IMG/VR virus record: IMGVR_UViG_3300036444_000026
Location: 1-42,912 of that record
Length of the DNA stretch: 42,912 nt
Reading direction: 5' to 3' (one strand)
From: a virus
The notes below the pieces were generated by a model that did not search any database, had not been told where the DNA came from, and saw only the letters and a program-made list of their open reading frames with translations. A program made the translations under genes and the position numbers. Numbering within the stretch: position 1 is the stretch's first letter; each line of letters begins with the position of its first letter. Shown one piece after another: positions 1 through 6,788 of the stretch.

Positions 1-189
1 ATGCTGAACCACGCGCTCAAGGCCGCATTCGTTTTGGGCCTCGGTCTCGACGATGACGGGATGTGCTCAGAACACGGCGGGTTCGGGTGCAAGCGATGCG
101 TAGCTGAGTTGAAAGATTTCGTACTCGAATATTCCGGCGCCCAATCGATGGCGGAGGTTGATGCATTTTTTGAGGAGATCGCAGAATGA
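1..189 (+). CDS. Small Cys-containing hypothetical protein, possibly 5'-truncated
   Basis: A 62-residue reading frame whose start codon is the first base of the window, so its ribosome binding site is not visible and the true start may lie further upstream. It contains Cys22, Cys30 and Cys33 (a CxxC pair preceded by one more Cys), which could bind a metal, but no family is recognised. Its stop overlaps the next start (ATGA), so it is translationally coupled to the Lar-like gene and is the first visible gene of the plus-strand accessory array. Confidence 0.6.
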   Translation: MLNHALKAAFVLGLGLDDDGMCSEHGGFGCKRCVAELKDFVLEYSGAQSMAEVDAFFEEIAE

Positions 190-638
190 GCAAGCAGCTA
201 TTGCCGTGCGCGTTTTGCGGCGGGAAGCCGATTCTTCGCAACGCTGGCCCAGGCAATTGGTGGGTGAGCTGTGAAAGTTGCAAGGCTGGTACGGACGACG
301 GCAGCAAAGAGCGGGCGGCCGGACTTTGGAACGCCCGCTCTAGCATCGAAATCAGCGACGAGGACATGCGCGACTTGCTGTCATCGAAGGATGTCGGCTC
401 TGGCAGGGCTAAACTGCGTCGTTTGCTACGGCTCAAATCGACCGCATGCCAGGGCGAAAAATGGGGCTATCAGCTAGACAACCTGATCAGTCTGGCCGGC
501 AGCAATGAGCTACTAAATTATCAGGAAAAAGACGGCACTCCATCTGTCGTGCGGAAAATGACGATTGATCGCCTCGAAGCGCTACGCACGAAGCTATTGA
601 AAGCCCTCTCCACCTCTTCGTCAGAGGTAGAGCCATGA
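186..638 (+). CDS. Lar-like zinc-ribbon protein (restriction alleviation family)
   Basis: 150 residues. The N-terminus has the layout of the Lar restriction-alleviation family: LLPCAFCGG, then WWVSCESC about 20 residues later, then AAGLWNAR. The four cysteines (8, 11, 29, 32) would form one zinc ribbon. Lar of the Rac prophage modulates type I restriction; many phage proteins carry only the fold, so an anti-restriction role here is inference. The C-terminal two thirds (about residues 55-150) is an extra region ending in a predicted helix, longer than the usual short family members. It is coupled by ATGA overlaps on both sides. Confidence 0.65.
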   Translation: MSKQLLPCAFCGGKPILRNAGPGNWWVSCESCKAGTDDGSKERAAGLWNARSSIEISDEDMRDLLSSKDVGSGRAKLRRLLRLKSTACQGEKWGYQLDNLISLAGSNELLNYQEKDGTPSVVRKMTIDRLEALRTKLLKALSTSSSEVEP

Positions 639-856
639 TCGAGACAGCATGTATGCTGGCCTCAGGTGCATTCCTGATGACGCTAGCTGCAGTGTGCATC
701 ACCGCGGGAATTATGGCCGCGCTGGCGCTCGTGTTCGCCGCCGGATGGGCTGTTTGCTGGTGGGCTCGTCAGATCCCATGGAATGAAGCTACACCCGAGA
801 GCGCGCAACCCACTACGGCCATCAGCTCCAAGGACGGTACCGGAGGTGCGGCATGA
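635..856 (+). CDS. Small predicted inner-membrane protein
   Basis: 73 residues. Residues about 5-43 are almost continuously hydrophobic and long enough for a helical hairpin (two passes) or one long helix, followed by WWARQIP and a polar tail. No family is recognised. The start ATG overlaps the previous stop and the stop overlaps the next start, so it sits in a coupled operon. The tail codons carry the GCGCAACCC repeat described at 801-811. Confidence 0.6.
   Translation: MIETACMLASGAFLMTLAAVCITAGIMAALALVFAAGWAVCWWARQIPWNEATPESAQPTTAISSKDGTGGAA
801..811 (+). repeat. Dispersed GCGCAACCC repeat near gene 3' ends
   Basis: The 9-mer GCGCAACCC (here preceded by GC) lies 45 bases before a stop codon. 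Identical copies lie at 1534-1542, 6448-6456 and 6691-6699, a one-mismatch copy (CACGCAACCC) at 3668-3677, and a minus-strand copy at 38498-38506 inside the minus-strand gene that ends at 38428. All lie 13-70 bases before a stop codon in gene orientation. Four encode (S/T)AQP or TQP; two are read in another frame as RNP. Confidence 0.6.
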
Positions 857-1596
857 CGGATCTCGTTGAACCGGATACCGCCACCAAGCTCAAGGCGTTC
901 GTCGTGCTCGAGGAGAACGAGAACACGGGCGGAATCGTCTTCGCCAGCACGGCTTCAAAAGCCAGACGCCTGGGAGCGAACGAGTACAACGATTCTGAGC
1001 TGCAGGGCCTGTCGTGCCGGCGCGCGCCGTGGGCCGACAAATGGGCCTCCACAAAAGAAGACGTCCCAGTGCAGGTGATGATCTCGCACGGCTGGCGATT
1101 CGAATGCTGCGGTTGTGGCGAGACCATCTGCGAGGATTGGCTGTACGACGAAGATCTGCCGCTTGAGGGCGTCATCGGGACGCAGCGGAGCATGGTTTAC
1201 TGCTCCGAGATCTGTGAGTGCCAGGAAAAGCTCCGTCGCGCGCGGGCAAAAGACTATCAGCGGCGAATGATCGAGAAGCTGAGCAAACTGCTTCTGAAGC
1301 GGTTCCCTGAAGCCAAAATCACGAAGACGCATGCTTACGCGACTGAGCGGAACGGGTCTTGGCAAGTCACTCAGTGCGTCGTGCACTTCAAGTTTCCCGG
1401 CATGAAGATCGGGCCAGCGAGCCTGCGTTTTGATCTCGACAGCTACAGGGTTGGCCCTGTCCGCCCTGAGTTCAATTGCTGCTTCGGCGACAAGGAAGCT
1501 TTCGAAGCTTGGGCCGCCGAAACAAAGAAGAGCGCGCAACCCCAGTCACACGATGAACCCGCATCCCCGCTGAACCAGGAGAATGATCGTGGCTGA
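853..1596 (+). CDS. Hypothetical protein with a Cys-rich zinc-finger-like centre
   Basis: 247 residues, unrecognised. The N-terminal 70 residues look globular (AFVVLEENENTGGIVFA and an Ala-Arg helix). Residues 85-123 contain Cys85, Cys86, Cys88, Cys93 and then Cys117, Cys121 and Cys123, compatible with a zinc site resembling those that read MVYCSEICE. A basic helix follows (about 126-150), then a mixed domain and a disordered polar tail. Start overlaps the previous stop (ATGA). The 3' end carries a copy of the GCGCAACCC repeat. Confidence 0.6.
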   Translation: MTDLVEPDTATKLKAFVVLEENENTGGIVFASTASKARRLGANEYNDSELQGLSCRRAPWADKWASTKEDVPVQVMISHGWRFECCGCGETICEDWLYDEDLPLEGVIGTQRSMVYCSEICECQEKLRRARAKDYQRRMIEKLSKLLLKRFPEAKITKTHAYATERNGSWQVTQCVVHFKFPGMKIGPASLRFDLDSYRVGPVRPEFNCCFGDKEAFEAWAAETKKSAQPQSHDEPASPLNQENDRG

Positions 1597-1897
1597 CCAT
1601 ACCAACGCGCCTTGGAAGTCCGAAGGTCCCGACCAGTTCGGTGACTACAACATCGTCAACGGCGAAGCCAAGCTCGCCATCGCCGCTGTGGTGTCAAACC
1701 TGCGCCCTGCGGCGGAGGTGGCGGCCAATGCTCGGCTTGTTGCTGCCGCACCGAGCCTCGCATCGGCACTCCGAGAATGTCTGACCACGCTCATATTTGA
1801 CGAGCGCATCAAGAACCCGGCATTCGATCCGCGCACTCAGCCGACCGACTCTCCCATTGGCATGGCCGTCGCCGCCCTCCAGGAGGCAGGCCGATGA
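1589..1897 (+). CDS. Small conserved phage protein, GTG start
   Basis: 102 residues from the GTG at 1589. An ATG lies in frame at 1583, but the AGGAG at 1577-1581 is one base from it and seven bases from the GTG, so the GTG is preferred (product begins MADHTNAPWK). Residues around 45-62 (AAEVAANARLVAAAPSLASAL) match a motif widespread in small phage proteins of unknown function that read ANARLIAAAPELLEAL. It overlaps the previous gene and the next start. Confidence 0.65.
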   Translation: MADHTNAPWKSEGPDQFGDYNIVNGEAKLAIAAVVSNLRPAAEVAANARLVAAAPSLASALRECLTTLIFDERIKNPAFDPRTQPTDSPIGMAVAALQEAGR

Positions 1898-2046
1898 GAG
1901 CGATCAACTGGACCGTTTCGATGGGCATGGCTGCCGACAAGCAAAGCGGCACGATCGAGGTCGAAGACGACGCGACCGATGAAGAAATCGAAGAAGCCGT
2001 GCGCGAAGAAGTCTTCAACGTCGTGTCGTGGGGATGGTCGGAATGA
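1894..2046 (+). CDS. 50-residue acidic phage protein
   Basis: Begins MRAINWTVSMGM and ends VVSWGWSE, with a strongly acidic middle (IEVEDDATDEEIEEAVREE) predicted as strand then helix. This resembles a family of short phage proteins that pair an acidic helix with a C-terminal W-x-W; the family name cannot be fixed without a search. The start overlaps the previous stop by ATGA and the stop overlaps the next start, so it is a fully coupled cistron. AGGAGG lies about eight bases before the ATG. Confidence 0.6.
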   Translation: MRAINWTVSMGMAADKQSGTIEVEDDATDEEIEEAVREEVFNVVSWGWSE

Positions 2047-2189
2047 TCGGCGCCCTTGTCTTCTCCGCGGCGACGCTGGGCATCTTCGCCTGCGCTGCCA
2101 TTCGCATGAACAATCGCAATGATACCAGCATTGGCCCGATCGCTACGAGCATCGCGCTGATGGCTGCTGGCTGGGGGATGTTGGGATGA
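2043..2189 (+). CDS. 48-residue predicted membrane protein
   Basis: A very small open frame, coupled by ATGA overlaps at both ends. Hydrophobic stretches at about residues 2-20 and 30-47 are separated by a short polar loop (RMNNRND), suggesting a helical hairpin in the inner membrane. No family is recognised. Its reality rests on the perfect overlaps with both neighbours. Confidence 0.5.
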   Translation: MIGALVFSAATLGIFACAAIRMNNRNDTSIGPIATSIALMAAGWGMLG

Positions 2190-2986
2190 AGAACAGGCAT
2201 GAATTGAAGTGGTCGATCAGCGACGTGAAGACGACCGAAGGCGAGACGATGATCGTCGGCGGCGAAGGTCAGGAGTTCGGGCTGATCGCTGCCGTCACCG
2301 ACGAGGCCGACGCCAAGCAGATCATCGCCGATCGGGAGGCCCGCGCAGGTGCCCCATCATCGCCGGCGCCCGTCGTCGGCCCTGAGTTTCGCGTCGTTCC
2401 GCTTTGGGCGATCAAGGACGCAGAGGCATTCATCCGCGCCCATCACGATGGAAAAACGCCGCTTTTGCCGATCGGTCTTGCCAATTTCTTCGCAAGCCTG
2501 ACCACCGCACCACCTCCGCAGTCGGCTGCAAGCACCGTCGAACAGGGAAACTTCATGACGCTAGTTCACAGGTACGGCGCAAATCCAACGCAAGAAGGTT
2601 ATGACGCGATTTATAAGCGGTACCTTGGTGATTGCGGTGCCGCCCCCACCACCTCGCCCGAGTCGGATGTGACCGATAGCTGCGGGGACGTGTTTGCGGA
2701 CCTTGGTGTCTCGCCCGAGCCGGATGCGGTGAGGGAGGCGCTGAAGCCCTTCGCCGATCTGGCTGATGCCATGTACGTGTCGGGCCATTGCGGCGGTGCG
2801 TCGCCGGAGGACTGGCCGGACAAGTGGTCGATCTCGACGACCGGCGGCAAAGACCATCACATGCCACAGGCGCACGGCGGCGTGCTGACCGTTGCGGATT
2901 TCCGGAAGCTCGCCCGCCACTACCATTCGCTGGCTCGCAATGACCGCGTGACCTCCCAGCCCGTTACCGATGGAGCACCCAAATGA
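2186..2986 (+). CDS. Hypothetical phage protein with two modules
   Basis: 266 residues. Residues 1-55 form a small alpha/beta-looking unit (IVGGEGQEFGLIAAV, then a helix). A Pro/Ala-rich linker follows. Residues about 175-250 resemble a module common in small phage proteins: REALKPFADLADAM, then a variable part, then LTVADFRKLARHYHSLA. No enzymatic motif is seen. It is coupled to both neighbours by ATGA overlaps. The C-terminal TSQPVTDGAP resembles the TQP-type tails found at other junctions in this array. Confidence 0.55.
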   Translation: MKNRHELKWSISDVKTTEGETMIVGGEGQEFGLIAAVTDEADAKQIIADREARAGAPSSPAPVVGPEFRVVPLWAIKDAEAFIRAHHDGKTPLLPIGLANFFASLTTAPPPQSAASTVEQGNFMTLVHRYGANPTQEGYDAIYKRYLGDCGAAPTTSPESDVTDSCGDVFADLGVSPEPDAVREALKPFADLADAMYVSGHCGGASPEDWPDKWSISTTGGKDHHMPQAHGGVLTVADFRKLARHYHSLARNDRVTSQPVTDGAPK

Positions 2987-3426
2987 CACCAGAACAGGTG
3001 ATGTCCCGCTGCTACGAAAACGGCCAGCCTGACTTTGTGCTTGCTGGCGACACGATCAAAGATCTGCTCCAGAAAAAGGACATCGAAGCCGCTATCGACC
3101 GCATGGGGTGGCCTGAGATCAACGCATTTCAAGCTGAATTGAAGCGCGGCCAGGACATCCGGGAAGATGCTGGCGGCTTCATGATGCGCGCTATTCGCCG
3201 CCTATTTGGCTTTCCTCCGCCACTGACCGAGGTCGAGACTTACCAAGGGGCCGCGCGCAAAATGGTGGCCGTTCAGATCGCCCGCGAGACCGCAGATTAT
3301 GTCATTCAATATTTAGAGGATGAGGCCGGCTTGATCGGCGGCGATGTGTCGAATGCCACCCGATCCAATATTGCCAACGCGATATTGAATGGAAGGGCTT
3401 CCGCTCTCACAGGAGATAAGACATGA
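2983..3426 (+). CDS. Hypothetical protein
   Basis: 147 residues, mostly helical by composition, with no recognised motif. Starts on an ATGA overlap and ends ASALTGDKT. The codons for that tail are also the strong ribosome binding site (CAGGAG, seven bases before the start) of the following gene. The following gene ends in the same residues, so the junction sequence appears duplicated. Confidence 0.55.
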   Translation: MTPEQVMSRCYENGQPDFVLAGDTIKDLLQKKDIEAAIDRMGWPEINAFQAELKRGQDIREDAGGFMMRAIRRLFGFPPPLTEVETYQGAARKMVAVQIARETADYVIQYLEDEAGLIGGDVSNATRSNIANAILNGRASALTGDKT

Positions 3427-3707
3427 CTGCGATTGAGGAAATTGCTGCAGAGCGCCTGCGCCAGATCGCCAAGGGTTACGACGCCGCACACGACGATGAG
3501 CACGATAAACACGAAATCGCCAATGCAGCGGCGGCACTCGCGCTGAATTGGCCGGGCAACTGGCCGTGGAGCATGCATTCGTGGCCGGACAGCGATCGTC
3601 GGACCCAGCTTGTGATGTCGGCCGCGATGTTGGTTGCCGAGATCGAGCGGCTGGACCGCAAAACCAGCACGCAACCCGTTCTCGCACTTACGGGAGACAA
3701 GACATGA
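3423..3707 (+). CDS. Conserved phage protein of the ERLRQI...WPW family
   Basis: 94 residues. The layout IAAERLRQIAKGYDAAHDDEH, a helix with LANAAAALAL-like repeats, WPGNWPWSMHSW, RRTQLVMSAAMLVAEIERLDR is that of a very widespread phage protein of unknown role; the family is recognised, the function is not. The acidic His/Asp run (about 20-32) could bind a metal. It ends LALTGDKT, overlapping the next start by ATGA with GGGAG as binding site. Confidence 0.75.
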   Translation: MTAIEEIAAERLRQIAKGYDAAHDDEHDKHEIANAAAALALNWPGNWPWSMHSWPDSDRRTQLVMSAAMLVAEIERLDRKTSTQPVLALTGDKT

Positions 3708-4006
3708 GCCGCGTTCGCCAACTTCTACCGGTGCCGCCTGTGCCGGACACCTCGCGGCTGATTGACGCCGCGGGCCTGCGCTGGTGGCTTTCGGAGCATC
3801 ACGTCTATCAGCACATGACCGACGCGCAGCTTGGCGAGCGGCTTGGCCTGTCAGCCGGATTCGTCGGCATGGTGCGGAGTGGGACACGCGCGCCGTCGCA
3901 GGCGTTTCTCGACGCGATCGGCTGGGAAGCGACCACGTTGTATCGCATGAAAACCAGCGCGGGAGCCTCTGTCACGCTGTCGGGCAAGGATGGCATCAAT
4001 GGCTGA
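3704..4006 (+). CDS. Helix-turn-helix DNA-binding protein
   Basis: 100 residues from the ATG at 3704, chosen because it overlaps the previous stop (ATGA) and follows GGGAG by seven bases; the frame is open further upstream. Residues about 39-75 read as a helix-turn-helix: MTDAQLGERLGLS as the first helices, AGFVGMVRSGTRAPS as the recognition helix and turn, FLDAIG after. This is the XRE-like pattern, with the common Q-L-x-x-R-L-G-L-S. It may be an auxiliary regulator of this array; its target is unknown. Confidence 0.65.
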   Translation: MSRVRQLLPVPPVPDTSRLIDAAGLRWWLSEHHVYQHMTDAQLGERLGLSAGFVGMVRSGTRAPSQAFLDAIGWEATTLYRMKTSAGASVTLSGKDGING

Positions 4007-4547
4007 TATCAATCGTCGTCAAGCGCTCGCCATGGGCATCGGAGCCGTTGCAGCGGCGGCGATGCCCACTTCACTGGCCGCGGCGCCGATAACCGAAGCT
4101 GCGAAGCCAGAGCTAGTCGCATGGATGGTCGGCACGCCCGGCGAATTCGACTGGCAGATGATCCGCGCGCGAACCTACCAGGAAGCCATCCGCGAATTCG
4201 CTTGCGAAGCGGTTGGCGGCGAAGGCTGCGAGGATGATGAGGCCGGGCCAGACGGCTGCGGTGATTGCGAATTTTGCTATGCCATGGGCGCCGAGGCCGA
4301 ACGACAGCCAGCGTGGGATGGCAAAGACCACGTCACCAGTGCGGACTGGCTCCGCGCCGGCATGGGAACGATATGCGCCCGATGCCGAGACGAAGTCTAT
4401 GTCGAAGATAACGGGCTGATCGTTGGCGACAGCGGCATTCACGAAGGCTGCATGACACTGGCCGACTGGGATATTGCGGATCCAGCTAAGGCCGCAGCTA
4501 TTCGCGCGAAGCAGGCTCCCGCGATGGTTGGGGAACAGGGACAATGA
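3999..4547 (+). CDS. Predicted Tat-exported cysteine-rich protein
   Basis: 182 residues from the ATG at 3999; an in-frame ATG at 3990 is too close to the AAGG at 3985-3988. The N-terminus MADINRRQALAMGIGA has twin arginines (6-7), a hydrophobic stretch (about 10-22) and an Ala-rich cleavage region (SLAAAP, about 25-30), which is the layout of a Tat signal. The mature part holds eight Cys: 69, 77, 87, 90, 93, 126, 129 and 151, including GCGDCEFC and CARC, which suggest metal sites folded before export. A Tat substrate in a phage early array is odd. Function unknown; the signal could be fortuitous, since the family was not recognised. Confidence 0.55.
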   Translation: MADINRRQALAMGIGAVAAAAMPTSLAAAPITEAAKPELVAWMVGTPGEFDWQMIRARTYQEAIREFACEAVGGEGCEDDEAGPDGCGDCEFCYAMGAEAERQPAWDGKDHVTSADWLRAGMGTICARCRDEVYVEDNGLIVGDSGIHEGCMTLADWDIADPAKAAAIRAKQAPAMVGEQGQ

Positions 4548-4840
4548 CATTGAGCACCGACATCATCGACAGGCTGGCTCGATCCCTGAAACCGTTCTGG
4601 CATTATACGCAGCACGACGTGATCGGCGACGCTATGGCCGAGATCACCAAGCTCCGCGCCGAACGCGACGCCGCCGCGCGGGACATGGTGACCGTCCCGC
4701 GAGCGTTCCTTGATGAGGTGGCCGCGATACCATTTTTCAAGAACCGCAAGATCGAGGCCATCGTCAGAGAAGCAAATGCGCTTCGCGCCCTGCCCGACAC
4801 GCCAGCGGTGATTGCGACTGATGAAAAGGATGCGACATGA
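4544..4840 (+). CDS. Hypothetical protein
   Basis: 98 residues, largely helical, with an Arg/Ala-rich central helix (ITKLRAERDAAARD) that could form a short coiled coil. No family is recognised. It is coupled by ATGA to the upstream Cys-rich gene and to the downstream zinc ribbon gene. The residues DEKDAT at its end overlap the binding site of the next gene. Confidence 0.55.
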   Translation: MTLSTDIIDRLARSLKPFWHYTQHDVIGDAMAEITKLRAERDAAARDMVTVPRAFLDEVAAIPFFKNRKIEAIVREANALRALPDTPAVIATDEKDAT

Positions 4841-5058
4841 TCGTTCGGCCGCCATCGCACTCCGAATTGCGCGACATTTTGCGGCGCCAGGAGCAGCTTC
4901 ACAAGCACCAGCCCACATGTCCGTCGTGCGCGACCAATCAGGTTCAGCTCGTCGGGCGAGAACCTCCGGCGCGCTGGCGATGCCGCCGATGCAAGCACTG
5001 GTTCACATCGGAGCCTACCGCACTCACCTCTCAACACGAAACCGGAGGCGGCAAGTGA
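4837..5058 (+). CDS. Small zinc-ribbon protein
   Basis: 73 residues. Cys28-x-x-Cys31 and Cys49-x-x-Cys52 (CPSC and CRRC) are spaced as a zinc ribbon, with Trp/Arg residues before the second pair (RWRCRRCKHWF), as in nucleic-acid-binding ribbons. The N-terminal helix is basic. A longer frame in another phase crosses the same bases but belongs to the following gene, which starts at 5055. Coupled at both ends. Confidence 0.6.
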   Translation: MIVRPPSHSELRDILRRQEQLHKHQPTCPSCATNQVQLVGREPPARWRCRRCKHWFTSEPTALTSQHETGGGK

Positions 5059-5348
5059 TCCACGATCTCAAGATCTGGCCCGAGTTCTTCGACGACTTGT
5101 TGGTGGGCTTCAAGCCATTCGAGCTGCGGAAAGACGATCGTCCGTATGCGGTCGGAGATACGCTGCGGCTGCGTGAGTGGAATCCGGATAGCCAGCGTTA
5201 CACGGGCCGATGCGCAGATCGGAATGTCACCTATCTGCTTCGTCACCGTCCAGGCGCAGGTTGCGCCGCGAATTTTGGCCTCTCCCCGGGATACGTGATC
5301 CTCGGGGTGGCTCCCGCGCCTATTCCGCAACACGGAGAGAAGCCATGA
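5055..5348 (+). CDS. DUF3850 / ASCH-like protein
   Basis: 97 residues from the GTG at 5055, which overlaps the upstream stop (GTGA) and has GGAGG at 5044-5048. The sequence follows the DUF3850 pattern closely: HDLKIWPEFFDDLLVGFKPFELRKDDR, VGDTLRLREW, YTGR, VTYLL, then GYVILGV. The family belongs to the ASCH/PUA-like superfamily, thought to bind RNA. It is frequent in phage accessory regions. The frame is open upstream, but those codons are shared with the zinc-ribbon gene, so the GTG is the better start. Confidence 0.8.
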   Translation: MIHDLKIWPEFFDDLLVGFKPFELRKDDRPYAVGDTLRLREWNPDSQRYTGRCADRNVTYLLRHRPGAGCAANFGLSPGYVILGVAPAPIPQHGEKP

Positions 5349-5551
5349 AACGTGCTCGATCCAAAGCGCTGTCGCGCGACACTATCATCGACGAGTGCGC
5401 CAAGCTGGTGCCGACCAACTGGTGCGACCACCTTCTCACGGGCCCCGGTGCGCCGCGCGTCCCGCTCGACTGCCGGGGCGTCGAGCAACTGCTGCGCGGC
5501 ATTCAGGATCGGATTCGCGCACTCAAGAACACCACCCAGGAGAAGACGTGA
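5345..5551 (+). CDS. Conserved small phage protein (DECAKL...WCDHLLTGPGAP)
   Basis: 68 residues from the ATG at 5345 (ATGA overlap, GGAGAG upstream). The core IDECAKLVPTNWCDHLLTGPG followed by PLDCRGVEQLLRGIQDRI matches a recurring small phage protein of unknown function. Three conserved Cys and one His could form a metal site. The stop at 5549-5551 shares its last base with the next start. Confidence 0.65.
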   Translation: MKRARSKALSRDTIIDECAKLVPTNWCDHLLTGPGAPRVPLDCRGVEQLLRGIQDRIRALKNTTQEKT

Positions 5552-5742
5552 TGGCCAACAAGCGAGACCTTCTGAAGAAGATCAAGATGGAGCTTTGGGT
5601 GATGGAAACGGTCGGAATATCGAAGGACAGGCGATTATCGAGCCCTGAGGTCCAGGCCGTCAAAGTGCCTGTTTATTTCACGATCGGCGAACTTCGCGCG
5701 ATTCAGCGCGCGCTTATTCCTGCCCGCCGAGATCATCAGTAA
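5551..5742 (+). CDS. Small basic hypothetical protein
   Basis: 63 residues, with a basic N-terminal helix (ANKRDLLKKIKMELWVMET) and a C-terminal part beginning VPVYFTIGELRAIQRAL. The ATG at 5551 shares its A with the upstream TGA; AGGAG lies about ten bases before. An in-frame GTG at 5548 is an alternative. Function unknown. Confidence 0.5.
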   Translation: MANKRDLLKKIKMELWVMETVGISKDRRLSSPEVQAVKVPVYFTIGELRAIQRALIPARRDHQ

Positions 5743-5757
5743 GGAGCGCGAGAGCTC

Positions 5758-5961
5758 ATGGACAAAGCAGCAAAAGCCCGTCAGCGCACCCACCAGACGC
5801 GCCGGAAGAACGAGAAGCGAAAGCAGCGAATCAAGGAGGCAAGCGAGGCATACCATTACAAGGTGCCACAGCCGCAATATCGCAGCTTCATCCCGCCAAT
5901 GGGCGGCGCTGAACTATCGATCGCCGCAGCGGGATTGCTGTTCCCGCGTATCTTACGCTGA
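5758..5961 (+). CDS. Small, highly basic hypothetical protein
   Basis: 67 residues. The first 30 are almost all Lys, Arg, Gln and Glu (KARQRTHQTRRKNEKRKQRI), a likely nucleic-acid-binding or disordered segment. A Pro-rich part and a short hydrophobic end (AELSIAAAGLLFP) follow. AAGGAG at 5742-5747 gives an acceptable binding site. No family recognised. Confidence 0.45.
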   Translation: MDKAAKARQRTHQTRRKNEKRKQRIKEASEAYHYKVPQPQYRSFIPPMGGAELSIAAAGLLFPRILR

Positions 5962-5986
5962 CCCACAAAGAGCTCTGGAGCCCAAC

Positions 5987-6205
5987 ATGACCATTGTTGA
6001 ACTTGAAAAGGCGCTGAAGGCACGACTGGAGCCGGTTGCAAATACGGATGCCGGCCTTGAACGGATGATTCAAGCATCCATCGCGGTGAGCCTGAAACGC
6101 ATAGCCGACGCGCTGGAGAAGCCGCAAATCGTAGTGCAACAGGGCGTACCAAATGTCTGGACCGATAGTGGATACACGTCCCACCAGGCCCACGGCCAGG
6201 ACTGA
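5987..6205 (+). CDS. Small helical hypothetical protein
   Basis: 72 residues. The first 50 form one or two amphipathic helices (IVELEKALKARLEPV, then ERMIQASIAVSLKRIADALEK), a pattern typical of small phage proteins with an ISLKRIADALE core. The tail is polar. Function unknown. It is the first gene of the array not overlapped by its neighbours. Confidence 0.5.
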   Translation: MTIVELEKALKARLEPVANTDAGLERMIQASIAVSLKRIADALEKPQIVVQQGVPNVWTDSGYTSHQAHGQD

Positions 6206-6268
6206 CGCGATCAGCCCCCCAAAATCGCGCAGCCTGTGCTAGGATGCAGGCAGATGGAGAGATGACGG

Positions 6269-6469
6269 ATGGGACTGCAGCTATCCGACTTCGCGGAAGT
6301 CATCGAATGCAAGCTGAAGAAGATCGCGACTGTCGGCCACGATCGACAAGACATGTATTTCTGCAGCAATTGCAAGGCTATGGCTTTCGCGAAACGGAGC
6401 AGCCCTAAGCCATTATGCAAGGTGGCCGAAGCGATGAACCCGCCACCGCGCAACCCACGCCAGCCGTGA
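6269..6469 (+). CDS. Small Cys-containing hypothetical protein
   Basis: 66 residues. FCSNCKAM near residue 32 gives a CxxC, and a further Cys lies in KPLCKV, so a partial metal site is possible. GGAG at 6256-6259 is nine bases before the chosen ATG; an alternative ATG at 6262 in another frame gives a shorter product and a worse spacing. The 3' end carries a GCGCAACCC copy, read here as RNPRQP. Confidence 0.45.
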   Translation: MGLQLSDFAEVIECKLKKIATVGHDRQDMYFCSNCKAMAFAKRSSPKPLCKVAEAMNPPPRNPRQP

Positions 6470-6483
6470 TGGAGTGACAGCAA

Positions 6484-6720
6484 ATGGACCTACCCGATTG
6501 GGCAGTTGCCGGTGTTTCGTTCGACGAGAAGTATGGCAACGAATTTGATGCGCTCTGGCACATCCGCGGCATCGTCGACGGGATGGCCGTCTGCCGCCGA
6601 TGGCGTCAGGCCAGGCGGCGCTGGCACTACGAGGTGCTCGATCCGATCTGGTTCTACACCCTCAGGGAACGGCTGCACCCGCGCGCCACCGCGCAACCCG
6701 CCGCCCCGGTCTTGGAATAA
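6484..6720 (+). CDS. Small hypothetical protein
   Basis: 78 residues with many Trp and Arg (VCRRWRQARRRWHYEVLDPIWFYTL). GGAG lies 12 bases before the ATG. The 3' end has the GCGCAACCC repeat, read as TAQPAAP. No family recognised. The next gene starts 69 bases downstream in a lower-GC stretch. Confidence 0.5.
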   Translation: MDLPDWAVAGVSFDEKYGNEFDALWHIRGIVDGMAVCRRWRQARRRWHYEVLDPIWFYTLRERLHPRATAQPAAPVLE

Positions 6721-6788
6721 CACCAGACGCCCAGCCGACAGCCTGTTATGTTGCGCGTTTAAATTGGAGAGCCTTAGGGGGGCGGGCG

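Noticed and set aside
4812-5054. Upstream extension of the DUF3850 frame
   Set aside because: The family match begins at the GTG at 5055, and the earlier codons are shared with the zinc-ribbon gene.
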